A stretch of 64,000 bases of DNA, taken from Podospora comata (lineage: Eukaryota; Ascomycota; Sordariomycetes; Sordariales; Podosporaceae). The position numbers were made by a program, and so were the translations under genes. How positions within the stretch are numbered: position 1 is the stretch's first letter; every line of letters starts with the position of its first letter. Positions 42,310-53,240 of this stretch are shown one piece after another. The notes under the pieces are model-generated. The model worked only from the letters and a program-made list of their open reading frames with translations, was not told where the DNA came from and ran no database searches. Location of the stretch: contig CP071497.1 in assembly GCA_017354895.1 (NCBI GenBank), positions 62,001-126,000 of the forward strand, given 5' to 3'.

Positions 42310-43716
42310 GAGAGCAATGTTGCGCAGCTGACCCAGAAAGCTGCCGCTGAAGAGAGAGCTGTCGGAGGAGCAACGGGGTAGCGCGTGTCAGTAGGGAGTG
42401 CCTATGGCGCTATGTCGGGAGGCGCTGCTGATATGGAATTTCAACTTACTCAATTGCGAGCATGGAGCGGATCGGTGTTTGTGGTCGCCTTGAGGCTTAC
42501 CAGGGGTGGCGGTGGGTGGATTCTCTGGCAGCCCTGTTGACGCGATTTTCGTAACGGGGCCCCACAGGAAGACACACCCACAAAATGTACCCAATCCAAG
42601 GAAAGCGATCAGGCGATGAGATGGCAGAAAATGGCAAACTGTCGTGTGTTGTTGTTGTTATCGTGATGCGACAGCAGCAGTGTGTCTTCTTTGTCCACCA
42701 AGAGCTGGGCAGGACGGGAAAGGGCTGGGTTTAAGAAACGCGGCCGGGTAGGGCACGGGGGGTGGGAGAAAACCCCCTCTTTCATGATGAGAGCCCGCCC
42801 TGCCTGCTGCGGGCGTGGCGACCGCCCACACAATTTGCACTTCTGCAGCCAACAGGCTTGCATGGTGCCCCGATTGTGCCGGTTGCAGCGACACGCTAGT
42901 ACACGGAATCCCGTGACATGGTCGCCCAATGCGGCTTAGCCCGGCAACCAGGCATCGACGTGTTCGATCGCAGCCCAGCCACGAGCCCGAAATCCTCAAC
43001 GTTTTCGTCACCGTCGGGCCTTTGGGCTCTTGGTGTCTCAAGATTTGAGATCTCTTTCTCTTGTGTTCACCGCCAAGATGTGCAGAACACCCAGAACACC
43101 CAGAACACCCGCAAAAAGAAAAGCAATCTCGGAGCACTCTATCTAGCTGAGTGTCACTTTCATCATGCGTGACCAAGAATGACCAAGGCCCGACAGGAAG
43201 GAGGGCACACAAAACCGCAAATGTTTGGCGTCATCAGATGAATTGCCAAGAAAGGGTCACCTTTCGTTTAACCGGGGTGAGCCGACCAATTAAGCCGGGC
43301 TTATCCACACTCGCCGCCCCATTGCTCGCACAGCCGCTCGCAGGAAGTGGTGTGGCTGCCTGCGATGAGTCTTCGTGTGTCACGTGTGTAAGATAACTAA
43401 AGAAGTCTTGATGCCTGAGCCACAATCCGATAAACTCATGAGCCACCTAGCCCGGGAGATGGTGAGCCACAGCGCCACATTTCAAACAGTCTCCACTTTC
43501 GACGTCAGGGTTCCAGGTTGGCCATGTGCCAGATCCCCCAGCAACAGCCTGGCGAAGCACCAAAGTCAACCCCGCAAGGCTGCGACCGTTGATTGATTGA
43601 CCTAAGCTGCGTAAGCCGAGTTGGCACTGAAGCTCCAAGCTCCCTGACGAGAACCGCATTCGCATTCCATCACACATCAAAACAAGCTGCTCTGTTGAGA
43701 GCGCAAGGCCGTCAAG
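42310..43716. other. Divergent promoter region
   Basis: Between the unknown nuclear-type gene and ARPC3. No coding content recognised. Contains a 9-bp tandem repeat at 43083-43109 and TCACGTGTG near 43380. Confidence 0.5.
43083..43109. repeat. Three perfect copies of a 9-bp repeat
   Basis: CAGAACACC three times in a row, without change. Confidence 0.9.
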
Positions 43717-44506
43717 ATGCCAGTACGCAAACTGCCATTCCCAAATCCAATTCACTTCGAGCCCCTATCTCCGAGCTGGCTTCGTCCCACCGCCTTCACC
43801 CCCTATTTCCCAAGCTCTACCTTTGCCAGCCAGCTCGCTAACATGTCTCCCACTGCCACCACCAGGCCTACAACTCCATGTTCAACACCGACCCCAACCC
43901 GCCCCGTTTAATAGGCAACTTCCCCCTCCTCCCCCTCCGAACCAAGATCCGCGGCCCCGTCTACCCGCTCCCTTTCCCCGAGCCGGCCCTCCCCGAGAAT
44001 GAGTCCCCCGACCAGGACTCGGAGTCCTACGACATCCTCGACGAGGTCCTCGCTCTCTTCCGCGCCAACACCTTCTTCCGCAACTTTGAGATCCAGGGCC
44101 ATGCCGACCGGCTGCTAATCTATGGCATTTGGTTCGTCTCGGACTGCCTGGGCAAGATCAAGCCGACGGCGTCGAGGAGGGAGGCGACCAAGGAGGTGAA
44201 CAACTTGGCGTTGGATACCAACTTTGCCATTCCGGGCGACCCGAGCTGGCCGTTGAGACAGGTACACTTCATTCCCTCAATGTTGCTGTGTTGAGTTGAA
44301 GGATAAGCTGACTGGATGTTGGAAACCAGATGTACGAGCCTCCCCGCGACAGACAAGACGCCGAGGTCCTTAGGCAGTACATGATGCAAGTCCGACAAGA
44401 GCTGGCGGAGCGGTTGTTGGCGAGGGTCTATGCCGATGATGAGACACGGCCGAGCAAGTGGTGGTTGAGCTTCACCAAGAGGAAGTTCATGGGCAAGGGC
44501 CTTTAA
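43717..44506 (+). CDS. ARC18: Arp2/3 complex subunit 3 (ARPC3, p21-Arc)
   Basis: Subunit of the seven-protein Arp2/3 complex that nucleates branched actin at endocytic patches. Exons 43717-43722 (ATG CCA only), 43866-44261 and 44330-44506 give 192 residues. The six-base first exon is chosen because ARPC3 proteins begin Met-Pro-Ala-Tyr; the GTACGC donor after ATG CCA and the CACCAG acceptor, with a GCTAAC branch site near 43836, rebuild MPAYNSMFN. Family marks: LLPLRTKIRGP, FRANTFFRNFEIQGHADRLLIYG, NFAIPGDPSWPLRQMYEPP and the terminal RPSKWWLSFTKRKFMGKGL. A Glu/Pro/Asp-rich stretch at about 38-55 is a fungal insertion. It converges with TRM6, 210 bases away. Confidence 0.95.
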
Positions 44507-44716
44507 GCGTGTTTGTTTCTTCGACAAGACATATAACAATGTACTACAGTGATTCAAGGTGGTGAGCGGGCGCAGCACAAAATTACTTTTTAATTCTGCA
44601 AATGGTATCTATCCGACGCCAGGATGCAACCCATCCGATTTTTGCTGTGTCGAGGGCCTGGGTATCTGAGATTATAAACCCCCTCTTGAGTGATTTTCCG
44701 TGTTGCTTGACCACGA

Positions 44717-46856
44717 TTATACCTCTTCCACCTTCGCCTCACCGTCAACCTTCCGTTTCTTGGTCGGTGACGCGACATCACCTGTCGCAGCATTCTCGGG
44801 AGCCGGAGTCCCCTCCGTATCCAGAGGCGGTAAGGTGTCGGCTCTCTTCCGCTTCCCAACCGTAGCACTATCCTCCTCCTCGCCCGTCGCTGGTGTTTCA
44901 GCTGGCGTGCCCTCCCCGTCTATCTTGGCAGCCTTTTTGCTACTGCTGGGTTGAATCTTCTTGAACTTTCCTCTTGCCTCCACTCTGCCCTCGGCTGGCT
45001 TTGCCCTCCACGCAGTAAAGACATACCCGTCGGCTCCTCCACGCTCCGTCATAAGGGGATGTGTTCTCATGGGCAACACCTGCCATCTTCTGGCGCGGCT
45101 GGTCTGTATGCTCACGCCCTGAAGTAAGGTAGGATTCAACGGGAACTGCTCGTTCCCTTCCCAGCGCTCCAGTTCCTCCAGGCTCTTCCCTACCGTCTCG
45201 GGCACGTTCCCGCTTGTCCAGGCGGTGCGCCGGGGGACGCTGAAGCAGTCAGCCAACGCAGCCAATGGCTCAATGGAGGGCGAGTAGATGGCAACAGGGG
45301 CTCCGCCTGCCAACAGTGGAAGGGTGTGCTTGAGAATGGAGATGGGGTCCATGGACGAGGCGCAAACTAGACCTGAGAAGTTACCGGCACGCGTTGAGTC
45401 GACAATGTACCGAGTGCGCGCAAACCGACGGCGCTTCCGGTGAAAGTTACCCCGACGGCTAGGCTTCCATGAAGCCAGCTCCTCTGCCGACGCTGTCGGC
45501 GGTTCGGTAGAATATGAGGTGTCAAGCTCAGGCTTGAGGAGTTGTAACCAGGTGAGGTTGAGGAGGTGGTTGAGAAGAGGGTGGGGTGGGTGATTTGGTG
45601 CTGTGATGTCAAAATTCCAGTAATTGAGGAGCGAGAGGTTTGGCTGGCTGGTGCTGTGAATGACCGTGAGGGTATTGGTTTGGGAGAACGGAATGGCAAA
45701 GTCGGACCCCCTGGGCCTAACCTTTTGCTTCTTGTTGGTTGTTGTCATCTTGGGCCTTTCAGGTACTGTCGTTTCCGGCACCACATCTACCATGTCAACA
45801 TCCCCATTTTCCTGCGCGGTTCCATTCTGAGTCTCGGCGTCTGTCTTGACCTCCTGCTTGGCCTCTCTTGCCGGTGCCTGTTCAGCCACAGTCGCGTCTT
45901 CGCCCTCCTCCTCCTTTGGGTATAGCACCCCCATTCTCTCAGCCATGGCTGCCACCAACATGCCGCAGGTATCGTCAACCACCAGCCACCTGCCCTTGAG
46001 CTCATCTGGTTGAATTGGAACGCACGTCTCCTCGCCCTGGTCGGTCCGAGAGTGGGGGTCGTCAATCATGCTGTCCTCGCCGCCGTAGTGCACATTTCCC
46101 CAGCATCCGACAAGCCCAAACATTTCGGCGCGCATGTCCATGATCTTGCTAGCATCCTTCTCCTCCAACTGCCATTGCGCAAAAGTAGCGACGTCGATGG
46201 GGACGACCTGAAAGCGGCGGATGTACTTCTTCGTCTTGAGTAGCTTGTACTTGGCCAAACTGAACGTCGTCTTCTGGTCGAGGGCTGTATGAGATAACAT
46301 CAGCTTGGCGATTACATCCTTGCCGGCATTGTTTCCCTCCCGCTTGAGCTCCTCGATCTCGTCGTGTGTCAACTTTTGGATGGCGCTGTCGTCGATAACT
46401 TCGCGGCCGGATCGAGCAACGATATTACCCTGCTCGTCCACCAAACTGAACTCTTCACCCTCGGTCGCGGTCAGCACGGCGTTGGCATCTCGGTCTGCCG
46501 CAGTGGTCTTTCCTTCGGCCTCATCCTCTTCGGCGATGACCTCGGCGTGGAGCTCGCTGGCGGGAACGATTCGAAGACGGGAAAAAGCCTCTTCGGGAGT
46601 CTTGTCTAATACTTCGAAGGTGAGATGATACGGGCGACCGAGAACAAGGTTTGCGGGAAATGCGCCATATTTTCCTAGGGAGATCGTCCTGTTGGTTCAA
46701 TGTCAACAATGGCCCATGGCTTGGGCGACCAGCCGTCGCAAAGGGATGGGAAGGCGAGGGAAGAGCCTACGTATCTGGAACGATTTGGATGATCTTTGTT
46801 GACCCTGAGGGCAGCTTGAGGCCAACCCAGGCATTGGGGCGGATGAGGGAATGCAT
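44717..46856 (-). CDS. TRM6: tRNA m1A58 methyltransferase non-catalytic subunit (Trm6/Gcd10)
   Basis: Partner of Trm61 in the nuclear complex that makes 1-methyladenosine at position 58 of tRNAs; known to bind tRNA and lack the AdoMet site. Exons 46856-46771 and 46688-44717 with an 82-bp intron; 685 residues, longer than yeast Gcd10 (478). The start MHSLIRPNAWVGLKLPSG is the N-terminal barrel of Gcd10 proteins, followed after the splice by TTISLGKYGAFP. The core LSLAKYKLLKTKKY-type helix is present as FSLAKYKLLKTKKYIRRF, then FGLVGCWGNVHYGG and DDTCGMLVAAMAERMG. The extra length lies in a central acidic linker (about 300-360) and a Lys/Glu/Thr-rich tail with basic clusters (KKRK, GKRKR) suited to nuclear import. 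Confidence 0.93.
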
Positions 46857-47297
46857 GCTGTACACAGTCTCAACACGGTGAAGCTGTATTGACAAAGGTC
46901 AGATGCAACGGCATGGATGCATCAATTGCGACTCCCGTCCAGAGGCCCAGAAAAAATTTCCACCAGGGGCTGCAACCTCAGCACAATGCGGGGCGCTTTT
47001 GGCGGGGTTGGGGGACCTGGGGAGCAGGTACCTTGACGGCCACTGATAAGAAACCTGGAAGCTTATCGCTTTCGCTGAACAACTGCCCGGAATAGCACAT
47101 ATACTGAGAGTTAAAATCAATGACAATCTATGCATTAGTTTAATAACCAAACCCACCAGTCTACTCCAACTACTGTTTCTTGTTTCATCCACAGTCCTGT
47201 CCTTCCCGCATCTCCCATCACCAGGCAGCCCACGTACAACATCACATCGTCCTGTCTTGAACCATTCAACTTCGGCCCTGTGTCTCCATTGACAAGC
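46857..47297. other. Short intergenic region
   Basis: Holds the TRM6 promoter and the 3' UTR of the next gene on the same strand. Nothing else seen. Confidence 0.5.
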
Positions 47298-48330
47298 TCA
47301 ACCAACAACAAAAACCCCAACAACACCCAGGCCCATGGCCAACACCAACTTCGACGTCTTTCTTTGCCAGGCCTCAGAGCTAGCCTCTTCATTGACTGTC
47401 TGCTTGGCCTGGACACAGCTCAACGATCCCGAACTGTCATGAACCTCGCCACTCTCCGCAAAGTGCGTCCAAGTCATCAGCACCGGCCAGATCATGTGCT
47501 CAGCCTCCCGAATCGACGAGCTATTCCCCTTCTCTGTTGGGCTCGACCCAGCCGCGAAAAACAATGAGCTCCTATCCGCAGCCAGCGGGTTCACGCCGTT
47601 CTCATTCTTGCTAATCGGCGTAATCTCTACCATCCGTTGTCAGCTCAGCCTCTCGCAATAGAAGAACAAAATACTAACCATAACCCGTCCCAACAGGACT
47701 TTCGCCCTCCCCCCCCACCAACCTGAAATACTCCTGACAAACCGCGGGCACACTCACATCACTACAACCTCCTTCCTTCCCCCCGTTCCCCGCCAACCCA
47801 TTCACCTGTAACTGATTGATGCAATCACTCGGCAGCATCTGCTCACACCCCCCATCACCACCATCTTTCAGAATCTGACTCGTATTCCCCGTCCCCTGAA
47901 CCAACCCGCCCGTGAACACCATGGCGCAAACCCTCCAGGTGCTGGCATTAAACCCCGGAACTAGCCCCTCGTCAGGCGGGATGATTTTGAGCGTCGTGCT
48001 CGTCATGAACTGCTTCTTTTTGTCGGATAGGGTAGACGCCACACCGGAAAGGGACACATCAGGGGTGATTCCTATCTCCAACGCCCAGCCTTGCACCCGG
48101 GAGGCGGTGCCATCTGCTGCCCCGGCGGGGATGGAGAGGTTGTACCCCGTGATGGGAAATGAGGCGTTGGAGATGGAGTTGAATCCCCTGATGGTCTCGA
48201 GAAAGGGAGCAGCCGGGAGACCATAGGGGGCAGAAGACAAGGGAGAGGTGCCGCCGACAAAAGATTGGGCAAAGGAGGAGCGGGGCAGGAGCAGCATGAG
48301 GAGGGAGAGCGGGATCGAGTAAGAGGACAT
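47298..48330 (-). CDS. Secreted, probably GPI-anchored protein of unknown function
   Basis: Two exons, 48330-47679 and 47626-47298, with a 52-bp intron; 326 residues. The start MSSYSIPLSLLMLLLPRSSFAQS is a clear signal peptide; an in-frame ATG at 48351 would add seven residues. The middle contains several N-x-S/T sites (NASF, NLSI, NASTW, NTSQ, NSSS) and cysteines (GGCEQMLPSDCINQL, GGCSDVSVPAVCQEYF) that may pair. The C-terminus ends in a hydrophobic run (LVLAMGLGVVGVFVVG) preceded by small residues, as in GPI-anchor signals. I recognise no catalytic motif or domain. Likely on the plasma membrane or cell wall. Confidence 0.78.
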
Positions 48331-49536
48331 GGCGATGCTGTGCGGTTCCAAGATGGCTGTGATCTAAAGGAACAAGAAGAGAAGCTTGAAAAGGAGGTCG
48401 TCGGTCGAGTCCATTTTATGTCTCTCTCCTCCACAAACAAGGAGGGGCGAGATACACGCGCAATGTACCCAAAGCAAGCGGAGGCCTAAGAATAGAAGAC
48501 TGTACTGGGCTGGTGGAGTCTTGGCTGGATGGGTTGGAGGCTCTGGCCCAACAACATCGGGGATCGAAAGAGAGAGAAAAGGCCGAGAGATATAGCCAGT
48601 GACAAGACCACCGGCGGGATGTCTTGCAGCTTCTCGGACAATCACCTGCAAGGAGAGAGTCAGAGCACTACATACTCGGGATCCGTGAGACGGACTAACT
48701 ATGCAGGCAGAACTGTTGGCAGGTCTATGGTGAACATTGAAGAAGAAAGTAGAACCTGTTCTTCCTTCTGGCGGGTACCCCTCCATTGGGCCTTCACTTC
48801 TCCTGGACCAAATGATAAACGTCCCCAGGCCTCTGACGAAATGGCCGATCAACAGAAACACAACGGTTCCTCTAGCTATCTCGGTACCTTACCACGCTAA
48901 CAAAACACAGTTCAACGGCGGAGTTGCAGCAAGGGGGGCGGAAAGCTTAATCCCACCTCGACCGGGCCGCTGGGTTGTTAGCTCGCCGTCTTGGTGCTCG
49001 AAACCCTTGACAGATCAACCTGTGACCCCGATGCCCGGATTCTGCAGAACTCCAAAGCTGAATTCTTTGCTTGTGATCGTCCCCAACCAGCCCCTTGCCA
49101 ACCGCCCCAAGATGAATGGCACGACAAGGTAGGACAATTTCTTGATTTTTCTTCTATCCACTCCCTCTTCTTCCAAACCACTCTAGACTCGCTAGCTAGC
49201 AGACAAGATCGAAACCCAATTACCACCCATCGACGCCGACCAGTGCTCAAAACTGTGTGTCATACGACCCAGAAACAACAGACTGGCTGGTTGGCTGACT
49301 GACAAAAAGTATACAGACAAACAATGTGACGAAAAACGACACTGACCAAACAAGTGAGAGGACGAAAGGGATATCATAGGTGCTAATATATGACACAGCC
49401 ACAGCAGTAAAATGTTGTATATACGAACACATGTCAGTCAACATCAGACCCATACCCAAGCCAAGAAAACACAGAGGAAAAAAGAACCCAAAAGGAAAAA
49501 TAAGCCAGCTACACCAAAAGTGACAAAAGGAGATGC
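48331..49536. other. Intergenic, no gene recognised
   Basis: Promoter of the GPI-type protein and 3' UTR of GH76. Short frames only. A 3-copy-like GCTAGCTAGC word occurs near 49190. Confidence 0.45.
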
Positions 49537-51030
49537 TTAATCCCCAAAGCTCATCCAGGCCCAGGAACCAATGGCACTTCCGAGAATGAGGATGGTCAAG
49601 ATGGCCGCGCCCGCCCTGTCGCCGTTGGTGATGGGGGCGAGCGGCTCACTCACACCTCTGGACCTGGAACCAGCGTTGTAGTTGGGCTTGCTCAGACCTG
49701 TGATGTTGTTGGCCGGGGGAGGTGCGTCATCGATCAGCAAGCTGGACACGGCAGCCAACACATTCATCTGCTCGCCAGCGCCGCTCGTCTTGTCGACGGC
49801 AGGATCAACATAGACACCCTCCCTCCAGTAGAAGCCGCACCTCCGACCTGTGTCACCTCCTGTGCACTGCTTGACAGCAGCTTCGGTAGACGTCCTCAAG
49901 ACCGGGAGGATCTTGTCCCGGGTATGTGGGGCGACCTTGGTGACCACGGACAGCCAGCGGTGGACGTAGCCCTTGAACGACAACATGTCTGCCGTGCAGG
50001 CACCCTTGCGGCCCTCGCAGGGAATTTCGTAGGCGATGTCGTCCTCGAAGAAATCGCGATGCATGCCCTCCCACAGCTTGTCGACTCTCGTCTTCCAAAT
50101 CTCACTGCCGTTGGTGTAGTTGTACATGAAGGCGCTCCCGTGCAGCAAGAGGGCAGCGTTGTAGCTGAACTGGGCTTTGTTGATGTCGGTGCAGTTGTGC
50201 TCGACGTGGCCACCGTCATATACACGCCAGTCCTTGTGGTCAATATACCCTACATCCCACAGCCACTGGAACGTCTTGTCGGCCCAGTCGGCATAGGACT
50301 GGTTGAAGGTGTAGGCTGCCAGGCGGGCGCCCAAGTCAAAGAAGCAGCCGTTGGCAATGGTGTTCTTGTAGTTGTAACCTGCGTTCATGGGGGGAACCTG
50401 CCATCTCAGACCTCCGTTGCAGGTGTTGTCGTGTCTTTCGGGGGCGGCTTGGGTGTGGAAAACAGCCTGGGCCAGGGCGAGCCACTGGGGCTGGTCCTCT
50501 GGCGGGTTGGGGAATTTATTCTCGGCCGCCAACATGGCACTCATGCCCCAGAAACCCTGGTCGTCGTTGCCCAGCGAGGCCGTGTGGTTGGGCGGCATGT
50601 AATCCTCGCCGGGACCGACCTGGTGAATCATGCCTTCGGTGACTACCTTGTTGTAGGACTCGTCGCCTGTCAGAAACCAATAATCGACGTAAGTGCCCAT
50701 CATGGCTCCTCCTTCCCACCAGTAGTAGTCGCCCTTGTGTTCTGTGGGGGGGCCGGGGAGAATGCCGGGAATTTCACCCGACTGGTTGCCCTTGTAATAG
50801 AGCATGAGGTCGTAGGCGAGCGTGGCGGCGGACTCCTTGATTTCGGCTGCAAACAACAAAACAGTCAACATCAATTCATGGGATTCTCTCGACATGTGCT
50901 GGGTCGGGTCGGTACCTTTTGTGCCCAGCTTATACACGGTAGCTCGTGCGCCGGGAAGCAAGCAGCTTGTGGTGGCCAGCAGCGCCGTCAACCATCGCGA
51001 CGGGCATTTTAGCGCTGGTGTTGTCGCCAT
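49537..51030 (-). CDS. GH76 GPI-anchored alpha-1,6-mannanase/transglycosylase (Dcw1/Dfg5 type)
   Basis: Cell-wall enzyme family that in yeast and Neurospora attaches GPI and N-glycosylated wall proteins to the glucan matrix through their alpha-1,6-mannose. Exons 51030-50916 and 50846-49537; the 69-bp intron is in frame and stop-free, so read-through would insert 23 extra residues after GTK. Product 474 residues. Signal peptide about 1-30. The catalytic Asp pair of GH76 is Asp133-Asp134 in GNDDQGFWGM. Other marks: DYYWWEGGAMMG at 78-89, CNGGLRWQ, NTIANGCFFDLGARLA, FSYNAALLLHG and CEGRKGACTADMLSFKG. A GPI signal ends the protein (GDRAGAAILTILILGSAIGSW). Complete and likely functional. Confidence 0.93.
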   Translation of the reverse strand: MATTPALKCPSRWLTALLATTSCLLPGARATVYKLGTKGTDPTQHMSRESHELMLTVLLFAAEIKESAATLAYDLMLYYKGNQSGEIPGILPGPPTEHKGDYYWWEGGAMMGTYVDYWFLTGDESYNKVVTEGMIHQVGPGEDYMPPNHTASLGNDDQGFWGMSAMLAAENKFPNPPEDQPQWLALAQAVFHTQAAPERHDNTCNGGLRWQVPPMNAGYNYKNTIANGCFFDLGARLAAYTFNQSYADWADKTFQWLWDVGYIDHKDWRVYDGGHVEHNCTDINKAQFSYNAALLLHGSAFMYNYTNGSEIWKTRVDKLWEGMHRDFFEDDIAYEIPCEGRKGACTADMLSFKGYVHRWLSVVTKVAPHTRDKILPVLRTSTEAAVKQCTGGDTGRRCGFYWREGVYVDPAVDKTSGAGEQMNVLAAVSSLLIDDAPPPANNITGLSKPNYNAGSRSRGVSEPLAPITNGDRAGAAILTILILGSAIGSWAWMSFGD

Positions 51031-52178
51031 TTTCGCGGTTGTGGTTGTTGCAATTGCCCAATCTTCTGTATCTTCTGTGATATGCGACTCGAAAGTTTGG
51101 GTGACCTGGGGGTATGTGTCGTTGTCGTTGGTGGTGGTCGAATCCGGAATAAGCTCGCGCTCAGGTCAAAGAAGCGAAAGCTGGAATAGGGAAACGAGTG
51201 TGTGTTTGGTGGGAGTAACGAGTGTGGGTGGCGGTGGTGGTGATGACCAGCACCTGGTGTTTACCTAGTTCATCAACATATACCTTACAGGTGATGATGA
51301 CGGAGGGGTGGTGGTGACGATGATAACGGCGATGGAGGCGGTGGTAGATGGAAAAGAGCGAGGCCAGGTGGAAAAGGCATGGTTCCAGGAGGTGGGAGGG
51401 CCAAGATGACGCGAAGAAGCACCTCACCTTGTCGCTGCTTGGTATTCTCGTTTGGCGCTTGGCTTCTTGGCTTTTCTGTTGCAATGGCTGGGCATCGGCG
51501 AGGCGGTGCACGCTCGTCTCCACTGTTGACGGTGCCATTGGCTGTGGCATTTGCTCTCCCAGCCTTGGCGGCCATCAGGAGCACTGCGATGCAGGTGGGC
51601 CTCTCTCTTTTTGTCTCTGTAATATCGCTCGAGTTTCAATACAATTCACCACCACAGGCCCCCACATGCAACTGATCAACCCTAGAAACTGTGAAAATCC
51701 ACCCCACATACTCTCGATGTTCCAGACCCTCCAAAACCTGTTTTTAACTCAGATGCAAGCGCCCCAAATGACTTCAACAAGAACGGACTTGTCCCTGTCG
51801 TTCTCTGGCTATCTACCTGAGTCTCGGTGGTACACTGGCTGTCACCGCCGCCCACCTCACTCTGGCCAATTCCTTGTCTGAAATCTCGACTAACGCCTTG
51901 GAGACTTGGAAAACACATGGAAGCCGTTGGCATACGTCAACCAGTACGCTCAACAACTTTTCTACCAGCAATCACCTCTTATTCGGAATTGTTGGCACGC
52001 GCGTCCCCGACAGCTAGCAATCTCACAATTTGCGTATCCGTATCTGATGTGGCTGGTTGCATCTCGTGTTCAGTCATGGCTTAGACCGACAATGCATACT
52101 TTTTATCTATTTACATATCCTGTCCATTTACATGCATCAAAAAAGTGACTGGCGCACACACTAGCGCTCCCTATCTAC
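51031..52178. other. GH76 promoter region and downstream spacer
   Basis: GGTGGTG/GATGATG-rich low-complexity patches at 51225-51350 lie upstream of the GH76 ATG. Open frames here are composition-driven. No gene recognised. Confidence 0.45.
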
Positions 52179-52792
52179 CTAGTTGTTTGCCGTCTTGTCG
52201 TTGTAGTAATGGATCTGTCGGGGCAATGTCAGTTGGCACCATCTCAATCACTCAAGTAATTATGAGGGGAACTCACAGTATGGTCGGAGCACCCTGCAGG
52301 CGTTTGATAACCATAAGCGCCCGTGTTGATGAACAATTGCTGGTTCTTGCACACAAGCCAGGCTCCGACGTTCTGCCTCCTGATGCTCGGCACGCTCCAC
52401 GTGAGGGTGTCTCCCTGCCACGCAAACGTCCCAAACGTCGACTTGGTCGTGTTGAAGAAGGTGGCCAGAGTACGTGGAGGGTTGGCCTTGTCGGCCGGCT
52501 CCTCCACCCAGAGATACAACGGTGGGTTGGATACCTTGTTGACTAGCTGTCCACCCTCGATGTTGAACTGTCCTGCCGTGGTGTGTGACTCGAGAATAGC
52601 GATGCCGGGAACATTCGCGGGCTTCGTCTGGAGGTATTTGTGATAGTTTGGAGGGGTCACGCCACGAATCCAATAGGCACCTTGCTGGAGGGTGGTGGGA
52701 GAGGGCGTGGAGACTGGTGCGTCTGCTTGAGCAACAGGTGAGGCTAGGCAGGCGCCCGCGCTGAGCAGGATGGAGACAATGGTTGACTTCAT
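52179..52792 (-). CDS. Small secreted protein, possibly IgE-binding-protein-like
   Basis: Two exons, 52792-52277 and 52214-52179 (36 bases), intron 62 bp; 183 residues. Signal peptide about 1-19 (MKSTIVSILLSAGACLASP). The mature part alternates short beta-like strands: AILESHTTAGQFNIEGGQLV, PPLYLWVEE, FGTFAWQGDTLTWSV, AWLVCKNQQLFINTG. It ends after the splice in CSDHTIHYYNDKTANN. Two cysteines (WLVC and GCSD) could form the single disulfide. The order of strands and length resemble the fungal 'IgE-binding protein' group, whose biological role is not established; this is a resemblance only. A LysTTAAAA-type promoter motif (CTTAAAAG) lies about 70 bases upstream. Confidence 0.8.
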
Positions 52793-53240
52793 GGTGGTGG
52801 CGTTACCGACGAGAGTCTTGGGTTGTCGACAAGCTTTGAGATGGAATGTTAGCTGCACCTCGGCTTTTAAGGGGTCCCTCGGTCGGAACGACGCCGATCG
52901 GATGATCGAAGATCAATATAAGGCTCAATATATACACCGGGGCCTTTGCCTCCTGGCGAGCGCTTTGCTAGTGGAATTAACCTCTCCGCCGGTATTGAGC
53001 TGCTTTAATCCCGCGTCCCGTGAGAGGGGCGCTGCTTTGTGAACAGGAAAAGGTAGATCGGCTGCTCTGCTAGATCCGGGTAAATGGCCTCGACATGAAA
53101 TGATCGATTGTTACTACCACATAAAAGAAACAGACTAATATTGAAAATATACAAGAAACCATGTCCTCGACACATGAATATGTACACCAATACAGCTCGT
53201 CCCGATGTCCCTGAACCCCTGAATCCTTCACGTAATCACC
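52793..53240. other. Short intergenic region
   Basis: Contains AT-rich TATA-like words (52918-52936) upstream of the small secreted protein. No gene recognised. Confidence 0.45.

Noticed and set aside
49924-51012. 362-codon plus-strand frame opposite GH76
   Set aside because: Antisense shadow of the GH76 gene; no recognisable protein content.
51348-51881. 177-codon plus-strand frame
   Set aside because: Arises in a low-complexity GGTGGTG region and shows no domain.
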